A stretch of 13,332 nucleotides of DNA, taken from the NCBI GenBank assembly GCA_038046465.1, contig JBBSWB010000034.1, forward strand, positions 1 to 13,332. The letters run 5' to 3'. This document shows, one piece after another, positions 7,257 through 13,134 of this stretch (the first letter of the stretch is position 1; every line of letters starts with the position of its first letter). The notes beneath the pieces were generated by a model. That model made no database searches and was not told the origin of the DNA. It saw only the letters and a program-made list of their open reading frames with translations. Source of the DNA: JBBSWB01 sp038046465. GTDB lineage: Archaea > Nanobdellota > Nanobdellia > Woesearchaeales > GW2011-AR9. A program made the translations under genes and the position numbers.

Positions 7257-7775
7257 TTAAAAATTAGTCAGCTCATTAAAACAAAGATGGAAGTAGCGGT
7301 AAAATGGCTGGTTTGGTTCTAGTTGGTGGCTTCTTCCTTTTAAATTTTCATATACAGCATCAATCGTCATTTCCTGCATATCTGCTATACAAGTAGTTTT
7401 AGGGTCAATTTCCTGAACATTAAGATTATTTTCTACCAAAGCCACATCTGGAGAACCATATGGCAGCTGATCTGCCCAAAAAACCATCCGAACCGGAACC
7501 ATGCCCGTAGCATTTTCACGTTCTTTATCGGTATAAGTTACAGATGTTTCTAAGTATTTATTTTCATCTTTGAAAATTTCAATTAATAATTTACCTGAAT
7601 AAAGATAAACATAATTTTCTTTTTTTTCTAAAAAGTTAGCAACTTCCTCAGTTTTTTCTTCTAAAGAAGGTTCTCTAACGCCGGGCTTAGGAAAAGGAAA
7701 ATCCCAGGTTCCCCGGTATCCGCAGCCAGCCAGAGAAAGACAAATTTCAGCCACAGCTATTTTTTTAGTGATCAT
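7257..7775 (-). CDS. Predicted lipoprotein of unknown function
   Basis: A 172-residue protein with a short N-terminal signal: two lysines, a hydrophobic stretch and a lipobox LAGC ending at Cys18. Lipid attachment at Cys18 would hold the mature 155 residues on the outer face of the membrane. A glutamate at position 9 interrupts the hydrophobic core, a small oddity. The mature part has a Pro/Gly-rich linker (FPFPKPGVREP), a charged coiled stretch (about 37-53), then a mixed alpha/beta domain with two cysteines that could pair. I do not recognise the family. The ATG at 7775 is supported by a TATA-like TATTAAAG 36 bases upstream. It is divergent from the presenilin-like gene; a joint role is not evident. 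Confidence 0.7.
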   Translation of the reverse strand: MITKKIAVAEICLSLAGCGYRGTWDFPFPKPGVREPSLEEKTEEVANFLEKKENYVYLYSGKLLIEIFKDENKYLETSVTYTDKERENATGMVPVRMVFWADQLPYGSPDVALVENNLNVQEIDPKTTCIADMQEMTIDAVYENLKGRSHQLEPNQPFYRYFHLCFNELTNF

Positions 7776-7803
7776 GTTATTATTTATTTATTAAGAAAAA
7801 GCA

Positions 7804-7816
7804 CTTTAATATTTTT
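7804..7816 (-). promoter_or_regulatory. TATA-like promoter of the lipoprotein gene
   Basis: On the minus strand GAAAAATATTAAAG lies with its TATA-like core (from 7811) 36 bases ahead of the ATG at 7775. It shares the 128-base intergenic region with the promoter of the plus-strand protease gene. Confidence 0.4.
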
Positions 7817-7873
7817 CTAGAGTGGGATATAATGTTTGCGGTTGTTATTTAGGGTCAGTTGGAGCTAGTTAAA

Positions 7874-7881
7874 TATATAAA
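7874..7881 (+). promoter_or_regulatory. TATA box of the presenilin-like gene; fixes its start
   Basis: TATATAAA begins exactly 30 bases before the ATG at 7904. It lies inside the reading frame extension that begins at a TTG at 7859, so that TTG is unlikely to be the start. Confidence 0.65.
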
Positions 7882-7903
7882 CAATCTAATCTTACTTTTT
7901 ATT

Positions 7904-8797
7904 ATGAAACATTCTTGGAGGATAACTTTAATCGTTTTATTTATTTTCCTGTTTGCTCAACTAATCGGTCTGGGAATTTTATACAATTATATTGATCCGC
8001 TTAAAAGTTTAGAAAGCGGTAAAACAGAATTTAAAGAGCTGCCCATCGGAGAAAGGCCGCCCATGGATGAACGGACTTCTTTTGTCCCCATTGTTATAGC
8101 TATCTTAATCGGAACCGGAATATTATTTTTATTGATGAAATATCGCTTAACTGTCGTTTGGAAAGTTTGGTTCCTGCTGGCCGTAGTTCTTTCTTTAACG
8201 GTGGCCTGGAGCGTTTTTTTAGGCAAGGGCTTTGCTTTTCTTCTAGCGCTTATTTTAGGTATATGGAAAGTCTTTCGTCCTAATGTCTGGGTCCATAATC
8301 TAACTGAATTATTTGTTTATGGGGGGTTAGCAGCGATTTTTGTTCCTCTGCTTAATTTATGGTCGGCAATTATCTTATTAATTTTGATTTCAGCTTACGA
8401 TGCTTATGCAGTTTGGAAATCTAAGCACATGATTACTTTAGCCAAATCACAGGCAAAAGCAAAAATTTTTGCCGGTCTATTAATTCCTTATAAATTAAGT
8501 AAAAGCAGCAAACTCCCTAAATTTCCCACGGTTAAAAAAACTAAAGTACAATTAGCCAAAGTAAGAACGGCCGTTCTCGGCGGAGGAGATATTGGTTTTC
8601 CATTAATTTTTGCCGGAGTTTTGCTGAAAGAAATGGGCTTGTGGCAAAGCTTGATTATTCCTTTTGGCGCTTTGTTGGGGTTAGCCTTATTGATGTGGAA
8701 AGGTGATGAAGGAAAATTCTACCCCGCTATGCCGTTTATTTCTGCCGGATGTTTCTTAGCGTTAGGATTGGTGTGGCTGATAGAATTTCTAATTTAA
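7904..8797 (+). CDS. Presenilin/SPP-type intramembrane aspartyl protease
   Basis: A 297-residue polytopic membrane protein that should cut transmembrane helices within the membrane. The three signatures of the archaeal presenilin/signal-peptide-peptidase family are present: YD with the first catalytic aspartate at D166 (ISAYDAYAV), GGGD with the second at D229 (GGGDIGFPL), and a PAL-type motif at 274-277 (PAMP). About nine hydrophobic helices are seen, starting at residues 7-29, 60-78 and 85-105, with a basic loop (171-220) between the catalytic helices, as expected. I choose ATG 7904 over the TTG at 7859 because of the TATA box 30 bases upstream and because it begins with a normal membrane helix. 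Likely substrates are signal-peptide or membrane-protein remnants, but none is known. The gene is monocistronic, divergent from the lipoprotein. Confidence 0.9.
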   Translation: MKHSWRITLIVLFIFLFAQLIGLGILYNYIDPLKSLESGKTEFKELPIGERPPMDERTSFVPIVIAILIGTGILFLLMKYRLTVVWKVWFLLAVVLSLTVAWSVFLGKGFAFLLALILGIWKVFRPNVWVHNLTELFVYGGLAAIFVPLLNLWSAIILLILISAYDAYAVWKSKHMITLAKSQAKAKIFAGLLIPYKLSKSSKLPKFPTVKKTKVQLAKVRTAVLGGGDIGFPLIFAGVLLKEMGLWQSLIIPFGALLGLALLMWKGDEGKFYPAMPFISAGCFLALGLVWLIEFLI

Positions 8798-8846
8798 TCT
8801 TTAATAAAAAAGTTAAATAATATTAATACTAATAAAAATAATAATT
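8798..8846. other. Convergent AT-only gap
   Basis: Forty-nine bases, almost entirely A and T, between two convergent genes. It may serve termination in both directions; no stem is clear. Confidence 0.3.
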
Positions 8847-9653
8847 TTAATAATACCCTTTTACTGGACAGCGATTCTGCCCGTATCCTTCTGGAGTTAT
8901 AACTAACCCATCTAAAGCAGCAATGGTTTGTACGCCGGTAATACGCTGCACTTCCCGAGCTTCCTGCAACGGATCAGTTTTTAACATCTCTAAACCAAAG
9001 TGCGTTAAGACCGCTAATTTAGGGCGAACCGCAGAAATAATTTGAGTTGCAGTATTAGTATCTAAATTCATCCCGGTTCCCTTGTCGCCTGGATAAGGAA
9101 CATTCAAGATTAAAACATCTGAACCATTTAGCTCTTCAATTAATTTGGGAGTTAATTTGGTATCTCCAGTATAACTAAGCGTGAACCGCGGACAGAAAAA
9201 TTTGAATCCAATAGCACAATCATCAGTATGTTCTGCAGCCAGAGCATTTATTTCAATCAATTCCACACCAACTTTATGATTTTTTTCTAAGGGGATAATT
9301 TTTTCTACTAAAGTTTGGTGGTGTTTAGTTAAAAAGGGATGATTATCCTCAGCGGTTTGGAAAATAGATTTACTGCCTAAAATGATTCCGCGGTGTTCAA
9401 TTCCCCCATGAGTCATTGCTTCAATAAGAACATTGAGATCATTACAGTGGTTGATATGGTTATGAGAAACTAAAATTGCCGTGGTATTCTGGACATTTAT
9501 TCCATATTCTTTTGCTTTATTTAAAGCTCCTGGACCCGGGTCGAGATGAAATTGCAAATCTTCTACCTGTAAAATAATTCCTCCCGAAGAACGCAGTTGT
9601 CTGCTAACTACAGCAGAGCTTCCTGCAGTACCTAAAAATATAATTCGTGCCAT
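8847..9653 (-). CDS. Metallo-beta-lactamase-fold hydrolase with HxHxNH site
   Basis: A 268-residue cytoplasmic enzyme of the MBL superfamily. It begins with the fold's first strand (IIFLGTAGSS), has HLDPGPG at 36-42, then the metal motif SHNHINHCND at 63-72. Further ligands are H142 (EHTDD), D164 (YTGDT) and H218 (LTHFG). The standard motif is HxHxDH; here residue 68 is Asn instead of the Asp that binds the second zinc and positions water. All other ligands are kept, so it may bind one metal, use another metal, or hydrolyse a different substrate. The C-terminal part (LILNVPYPGDKGTGMNLDT, then VRPKLAVLTHFG) resembles phosphodiesterase/RNase Z-like archaeal MBL proteins. No RNase Z exosite is seen. 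Substrate unknown. Confidence 0.85.
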   Translation of the reverse strand: MARIIFLGTAGSSAVVSRQLRSSGGIILQVEDLQFHLDPGPGALNKAKEYGINVQNTTAILVSHNHINHCNDLNVLIEAMTHGGIEHRGIILGSKSIFQTAEDNHPFLTKHHQTLVEKIIPLEKNHKVGVELIEINALAAEHTDDCAIGFKFFCPRFTLSYTGDTKLTPKLIEELNGSDVLILNVPYPGDKGTGMNLDTNTATQIISAVRPKLAVLTHFGLEMLKTDPLQEAREVQRITGVQTIAALDGLVITPEGYGQNRCPVKGYY

Positions 9654-9682
9654 AACTTTCCTATTAATTTTAAGTTACTCGC

Positions 9683-9690
9683 TTAATAAA
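9683..9690 (-). promoter_or_regulatory. TATA-like box of the MBL gene
   Basis: On the minus strand TTTATTAA begins 37 bases ahead of the ATG at 9653, leaving a leader of about 6-10 bases. AGGAAAG just before the ATG may act as a weak ribosome site. Confidence 0.4.
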
Positions 9691-9724
9691 GATTGCTATA
9701 TTTGAATAGTGGTTTTACTTAGTA

Positions 9725-9736
9725 GAAATATTTAAG
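9725..9736 (+). promoter_or_regulatory. Promoter of the protease operon
   Basis: GAAATATTTAAG forms a BRE plus TATA-like box whose core starts 32 bases before the ATG at 9761. That fits leaderless transcription and fixes the start of the first protease. An in-frame stop at 9707-9709 and the lack of any ATG, GTG or TTG after it rule out a longer protein. Confidence 0.55.
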
Positions 9737-9760
9737 ATAACACCTAAGACTAAACAATTC

Positions 9761-10744
9761 ATGCCAGGAGAATCAAATTTTATTGTTAATGGCGAGGAAG
9801 CAGAGCATGCTGATTTTCCTTCCATCGTTGCTTTAGCAGTAGATAATGGACAAGTAGAGTTTTGCACCGGGTCGTTGATTCATCCGCAAATTGTTTTGAC
9901 GGCAGCGCATTGCACCACCACCCCCATTATTGTCGGTTCATATGCAGTTTATGGTTCTTCTGATTTAGAGCAAGAATGTAACAATTGTTACTATAAAATT
10001 ATTGAAGCCATTCAACATCCAAATTACGATGGGTCTCTTGAAAATGGATATAATCATAACGATTTAGCGTTAGTATTGTTAGAGCGCCCGGTAGACCAAC
10101 CCGTAATTACGCCCATCTTACCCGCGCTGCTGCAGGAATTAGCTTTGAAAGAGGGAGGAGAAGTGATCTTTGCCGGTTATGGACGGGATTCGATGTCGGC
10201 TAAGGGGCAATTATATTTTGGAACAAGCACCATCGCTAAATTCTATGCTCCTAATGGGGGAGATAGCAATTTTGCTGATCACCATACCCAAGAAATGGTT
10301 GTTGGAAAAGATGCTCCTGATGCACCCAATATTTGTTATGGAGATTCGGGAGGGCCAACGTATGTTAACTTTAATGGAATCGAATTATTAGTTGGAGTAA
10401 CTTCTAGGATACCTCATGATAAACCTATCGAATGCGGACATGGTGCAGTCGTAGGATTACCCGGCCCACATGAAGAGTGGATAAATACGGAGATAGATAA
10501 TTTATTAGCTGGTTTAGATAAGCAAGGTAGTAAAGACGATCAAGAAACGATTACAAATACTCTCGATGAAGATCCAGGTGCTGTAGTAATCGATCCAGTC
10601 GGCTGTAATTATTCTGGTTCTTCTAGCCATTTACAAGCAAGCGGGTTTCTGTTAGGAGCAATTGCTTTATTAGCCTGCACAAGATACAGTTTGCATAAGA
10701 TATATAAAGGGAAATCAAAAAACGTAATTTTTAATGACATATAA
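9761..10744 (+). CDS. Trypsin-fold serine protease with Cys/TM tail, no signal peptide
   Basis: A 327-residue protease of the chymotrypsin family (S1). The triad is His50 (LTAAHC), Asp101 (NDLALVLL) and Ser196 (CYGDSGGP). The typical start of the mature enzyme, IVNG, lies at residues 8-11. Probable disulfides are C35-C51 and C192-C225. The residue that sets trypsin specificity, six before the serine, is Asn190, so cutting after Lys/Arg is uncertain. After a Ser/Asp-rich spacer comes CNYSG (282-286), a membrane segment (about 293-307) and a basic tail. This tail is a weaker version of that in the next protein. No signal peptide is encoded, yet the disulfides and fold point to secretion. It heads an operon and overlaps the next gene by 11 bases; the two proteases are paralogues. 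Confidence 0.88.
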   Translation: MPGESNFIVNGEEAEHADFPSIVALAVDNGQVEFCTGSLIHPQIVLTAAHCTTTPIIVGSYAVYGSSDLEQECNNCYYKIIEAIQHPNYDGSLENGYNHNDLALVLLERPVDQPVITPILPALLQELALKEGGEVIFAGYGRDSMSAKGQLYFGTSTIAKFYAPNGGDSNFADHHTQEMVVGKDAPDAPNICYGDSGGPTYVNFNGIELLVGVTSRIPHDKPIECGHGAVVGLPGPHEEWINTEIDNLLAGLDKQGSKDDQETITNTLDEDPGAVVIDPVGCNYSGSSSHLQASGFLLGAIALLACTRYSLHKIYKGKSKNVIFNDI

Positions 10745-11915
10745 ATCTTTAATTAATAATGCTGCTTTTTCTTTAGCTGCTCTAGGCGCATTAAGTTGCA
10801 GCCCAGAAGCTGAAGTACAACGAATGGAAAAACCGGGAATCGGTTTAGAAGTTATTAACGGTACCAAAGCAGAAACGCATGCGCAGTTTCCGTCTATTGT
10901 GGCCCTAGCTCAATCACCGGGCAGTAATCTAGTTTGTTCTGGAACCTTAATCAAACCGGACTTAGTCGTTACTGCAGCTCATTGTGTTAATTGGTATGGC
11001 GCTGAAAAAATTAAAATTGTTTATGGTACTACTAATGTAAACGAACTTAATCTTGATTTAGTTCACGATGTAAAAGCAGTAACTTACCATGAAGGTTATG
11101 ATGAGTACGGGTATAAAAAATTAAATAAAATAAGTTCTAGCGAAGGAATTTGTTCTGAAAGTATGAATACTAACGATATTGGTTTGGTGTTATTAAAAAG
11201 TCCAATTCCAGATGCAGTCGTTAGCGATGTTTATGACGATACCTTACTTATTAATCAACTAACTCGGTTGGCGGGTTATGGTGAAAATGGAAAGCCTTCC
11301 TACCCTAGCGATATTTTTGAGCAGGTGGGCGATGAATCCTCCGGAGTTCTTTATTGGGGTGAAGTACCTATTAGAGTTATCACGGAAAAAGAAATTATTT
11401 TTAGTAAAAATTATCCTTTAGGCAATAATGGCGAGGCGGGCACAAATCCGGATGCTTGTTATGGTGATTCGGGTGGACCAACTTATGCTCTGGCTGAAGA
11501 TGGAGTTTTAGCGGGCGTAATTACTGCTACTTCTCGAGTACCCCCAGACGTGCCTTGGGTTAGCTGTGGATTTGGTTATGTGGCTACTCGTGTAGCTCCC
11601 TATAAAGATTGGATTGAAATAAAATACGAAGAAATGAAAAATTTACCTGATCCAGTCGATGCTGGTGCAGGGGGCAGTGGCGGCGGAACAGAGATAGACG
11701 CCGGTATTGGAGGAAGCGGTGGCGAAGCAGATAGCGGAATTATCCCTAATCTTCCTAAACAAGATGCGAGCGTGGACGACTTTGTTGAAAAAGAAGATTT
11801 TGTCATGTTAGATCGCCCTACTTGTAATTATTCCGGTAACAACTCCGATTCATTCCCTTGGGCTTTAGCAGCCGCTTTACTGGGTGTTAGTTATTCGAGA
11901 AGAAGAAAAGAATAA
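10734..11915 (+). CDS. Trypsin-like serine protease with MYXO-CTERM-like tail
   Basis: A 393-residue S1 protease exported by an N-terminal signal (about 1-21); the Cys22 after ALS might be a lipid site, though the lipobox is imperfect. VINGTKAE marks the mature start (40-47). The triad is His83 (TAAHC), Asp148 (NDIGLVLL) and Ser246 (CYGDSGGP). Asp240 occupies the specificity-pocket position, so cleavage after Lys or Arg is expected. Residues 307-335 form a linker with repeated DAG and GGSGG, of a style common in Myxococcota. The end is CNYSG (364-368), a hydrophobic stretch (374-386) and RRRKE, resembling MYXO-CTERM sorting tags. It overlaps the first protease by 11 bases and its stop is directly followed by the next start codon, so translation is probably coupled. 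Enzyme class is firm; bacterial origin is an inference. Confidence 0.92.
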   Translation: MTYKSLINNAAFSLAALGALSCSPEAEVQRMEKPGIGLEVINGTKAETHAQFPSIVALAQSPGSNLVCSGTLIKPDLVVTAAHCVNWYGAEKIKIVYGTTNVNELNLDLVHDVKAVTYHEGYDEYGYKKLNKISSSEGICSESMNTNDIGLVLLKSPIPDAVVSDVYDDTLLINQLTRLAGYGENGKPSYPSDIFEQVGDESSGVLYWGEVPIRVITEKEIIFSKNYPLGNNGEAGTNPDACYGDSGGPTYALAEDGVLAGVITATSRVPPDVPWVSCGFGYVATRVAPYKDWIEIKYEEMKNLPDPVDAGAGGSGGGTEIDAGIGGSGGEADSGIIPNLPKQDASVDDFVEKEDFVMLDRPTCNYSGNNSDSFPWALAAALLGVSYSRRRKE

Positions 11916-12362
11916 ATGTTAACCAACTCTTTTGTAATGGATTTTCCGGAAGCAGTAGATTTTTTAGCTCAAACCATTTTAAATTATTCTGGGCGAAAAC
12001 CTTATGTTGCTACTGTTGAAGGCATTGCGGGCATAGGCAAGACGCATTTTTGCCGCGAAGTTTGGAACATAATCGGTTTCAATAAAACTGGAACGGTAAC
12101 TAAACCTCACGACTTAGAAAGAGAAATTGCTCAGCTGACAGCACGAAAGGGGCGTTTGGATTTCTATTTAATTGAAAATCATGATGCAGTTCAGGAGATG
12201 ATCGAGCGGGAGGCGCAACATTATTTTGGTAAAAAGATCGATTCCCGAATTTTAATCTTAAGCAGTTTAGCTCCTTATTTAAATCCGCCAGAAGTAACTA
12301 TTGAAAAATTAGCGGAAGTTTTTTCTTTAATCGTAGAAAACCCTTTTTTAGTTAGTAATTAA
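11916..12362 (+). CDS. Small P-loop NTPase coupled to the proteases
   Basis: A 148-residue cytoplasmic protein. Walker A is GIAGIGKT (36-43), preceded by a beta strand (YVATVE). A strand ending in an acidic residue, FYLIENHD (83-90), is a candidate Walker B, and RILILSSLAPYL is the likely next core strand. This is a minimal single P-loop domain, close in size to nucleoside-kinase-like or AAA-derived NTPases, but without a lid or base-binding motif that would name a substrate. There are no membrane segments. The ATG immediately follows the TAA of the second protease with no gap, so it is the third gene of the operon and likely expressed with it. Whether it serves the proteases (folding, export, control) is unknown. 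Confidence 0.75.
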   Translation: MLTNSFVMDFPEAVDFLAQTILNYSGRKPYVATVEGIAGIGKTHFCREVWNIIGFNKTGTVTKPHDLEREIAQLTARKGRLDFYLIENHDAVQEMIEREAQHYFGKKIDSRILILSSLAPYLNPPEVTIEKLAEVFSLIVENPFLVSN

Positions 12363-12388
12363 CTTTGTAATATATTCTAGAACAGTTA

Positions 12389-12397
12389 TTTTCCAGC
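12389..12397 (+). repeat. Left copy of target site duplication
   Basis: TTTTCCAGC directly abuts the left end of the element and is repeated without change at 12564-12572. Intact copies point to a recent insertion. Confidence 0.88.
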
Positions 12398-12412
12398 GGC
12401 TCTGTCCTAAAT
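12398..12412 (+). repeat. Left terminal inverted repeat of the MITE
   Basis: GGCTCTGTCCTAAAT, the exact reverse complement of 12549-12563. Presumed transposase binding and cutting end. Confidence 0.9.
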
Positions 12413-12548
12413 CTCGCTTTTGCTCGGGTTAGTAGCTTCAAAGTCCTTGATGCTAACAATCGATAGCTGACATTTCCCGTAGGGAGCGACCCCTTTGTCA
12501 GCTTAAAGAGTAATCTTATTGGACTTTGACCTTATGCCACTAACCTAT

Positions 12549-12563
12549 ATTTAGGACAGAGCC
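12549..12563 (-). repeat. Right terminal inverted repeat of the MITE
   Basis: ATTTAGGACAGAGCC, 15 of 15 bases complementary to the left end. Confidence 0.9.
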
Positions 12564-12572
12564 TTTTCCAGC
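12564..12572 (+). repeat. Right copy of target site duplication
   Basis: TTTTCCAGC, the second copy of the 9-base duplication. Its last base adjoins the BRE of the next promoter. Confidence 0.88.
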
Positions 12573-12586
12573 GAAATGTTTATAAA
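12572..12586 (+). promoter_or_regulatory. BRE/TATA promoter of the 12609 gene
   Basis: CGAAATGTTTATAAA starts at the last base of the target duplication. TTTATAAA (12579-12586) begins exactly 30 bases before the ATG at 12609, as expected for a leaderless mRNA. It lies inside a reading frame extension whose first ATG is at 12576, so that ATG is part of the promoter rather than a start codon. Confidence 0.72.
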
Positions 12587-12608
12587 TAAACCCCAGTTTT
12601 CACTACTT

Positions 12609-13055
12609 ATGTTCAATGAAAAAAACTGTCGAAGCCTATTGAGTTCAGGAGAAGCTTTAGTTTACAAACTAATGAGCCCTACCGGAAACGAAGAACGATA
12701 TGGCGCAGTCTACTTTGCTGCTCCAAATCTGATTAGTCATATTCCTCGAGTTAAAAAGTTAAATGAATTAGCGATGTTTTTAGCTTATACCCGTCTTCTT
12801 AATGGAGAACAGATTGAATCCTTAGTAAAAAATCCTTTTGGACTTACTAGAGATGGAAACTATTATGTTGGCGCCCTTTCTAAGCAGGAACAGGCAGAAT
12901 TAACTGCTCTATTTGCTAAAAGAATCAAAAGTAAACCCAATAAGTCAAGAGAACTTTCTGAATTAGTTGAACCTTTCAGCCACCGAATGGGAGAAGAAAT
13001 TGTTACTGAAGCAGAAGGGGTTATCGAAGTAGATTTTCCTCCTAGAACATATTAA
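12609..13055 (+). CDS. Unassigned small soluble protein
   Basis: I do not recognise this 148-residue protein. It has no signal peptide or membrane segment. The N-terminal half looks like a mixed alpha/beta domain (EALVYKLMSP, then RYGAVYFAAPNLIS), the middle is helical (LNELAMFLAYTRLLNGEQIESLV), followed by a short GLTRDGNYYVGAL hairpin, a Lys-rich helix and an acidic tail ending EVDFPPRTY. Start choice: the frame extends to an ATG at 12576, but that codon sits in the BRE/TATA element; ATG 12609 is 30 bases downstream of the TATA box. It is separated from the protease operon by the inserted element, and its own promoter suggests independent expression. Confidence 0.72.
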   Translation: MFNEKNCRSLLSSGEALVYKLMSPTGNEERYGAVYFAAPNLISHIPRVKKLNELAMFLAYTRLLNGEQIESLVKNPFGLTRDGNYYVGALSKQEQAELTALFAKRIKSKPNKSRELSELVEPFSHRMGEEIVTEAEGVIEVDFPPRTY

Positions 13056-13095
13056 GTTCTATAATATCAATTAAAATTACTTGTCTTGCATAATC

Positions 13096-13130
13096 TTTAT
13101 AAAAAAGTTCTCTCGAATGCGTTTAGGTGA
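13096..13130 (+). promoter_or_regulatory. TATA box and GGTGA site ahead of the edge gene
   Basis: TTTATAAA (13096-13103) is 39 bases ahead of the ATG at 13135, and GGTGA (13126-13130) lies 4 bases before it. The ATG at 13117 is only 21 bases from the TATA box, too close to be transcribed from it. This selects 13135. Confidence 0.55.
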
Positions 13131-13134
13131 GAAT

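Larger units (their letters stand above)
12398..12563. mobile_element. Non-coding miniature inverted-repeat element (MITE)
   Basis: A 166-bp element with perfect 15-bp ends (GGCTCTGTCCTAAAT at 12398-12412, its complement at 12549-12563) flanked by a 9-bp target duplication. Within it, a second inverted pair (12427-12446 with 12521-12545) matches in two blocks, GGTTAGTRGC and TCAAAGTCC, and a third pair, GCTGACA/TGTCAGC (12466-12472, 12496-12502), forms a central hairpin. There is no reading frame, so it must be moved by a transposase encoded elsewhere. Ends starting GG and containing CTGTC with an 8-9 bp duplication recall IS1595-type or IS1-type DDE elements, but the parent family is only a guess. 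Confidence 0.9.

Noticed and set aside
7859..7903. TTG start for the presenilin-like protein
   Set aside because: A TATA box at 7874-7881 lies inside it, 30 bases before ATG 7904, and the ATG gives a normal first membrane helix.
8847..9653. RNase Z or ordinary beta-lactamase
   Set aside because: No RNase Z exosite is visible, the metal motif deviates (HxHxNH), and there is no signal peptide as in secreted beta-lactamases.
9662..9760. A signal peptide for the first protease encoded upstream through a frameshift
   Set aside because: The region has stops in several frames and no hydrophobic stretch with a start codon; it reads as a promoter.
12398..12563. A tRNA or other known RNA gene
   Set aside because: There is no tRNA arm pattern, and perfect terminal repeats with a target duplication explain the sequence as a transposable element.
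12576..12608. ATG 12576 as start of the gene after the MITE
   Set aside because: This ATG is part of the BRE/TATA sequence; ATG 12609 is at leaderless distance.
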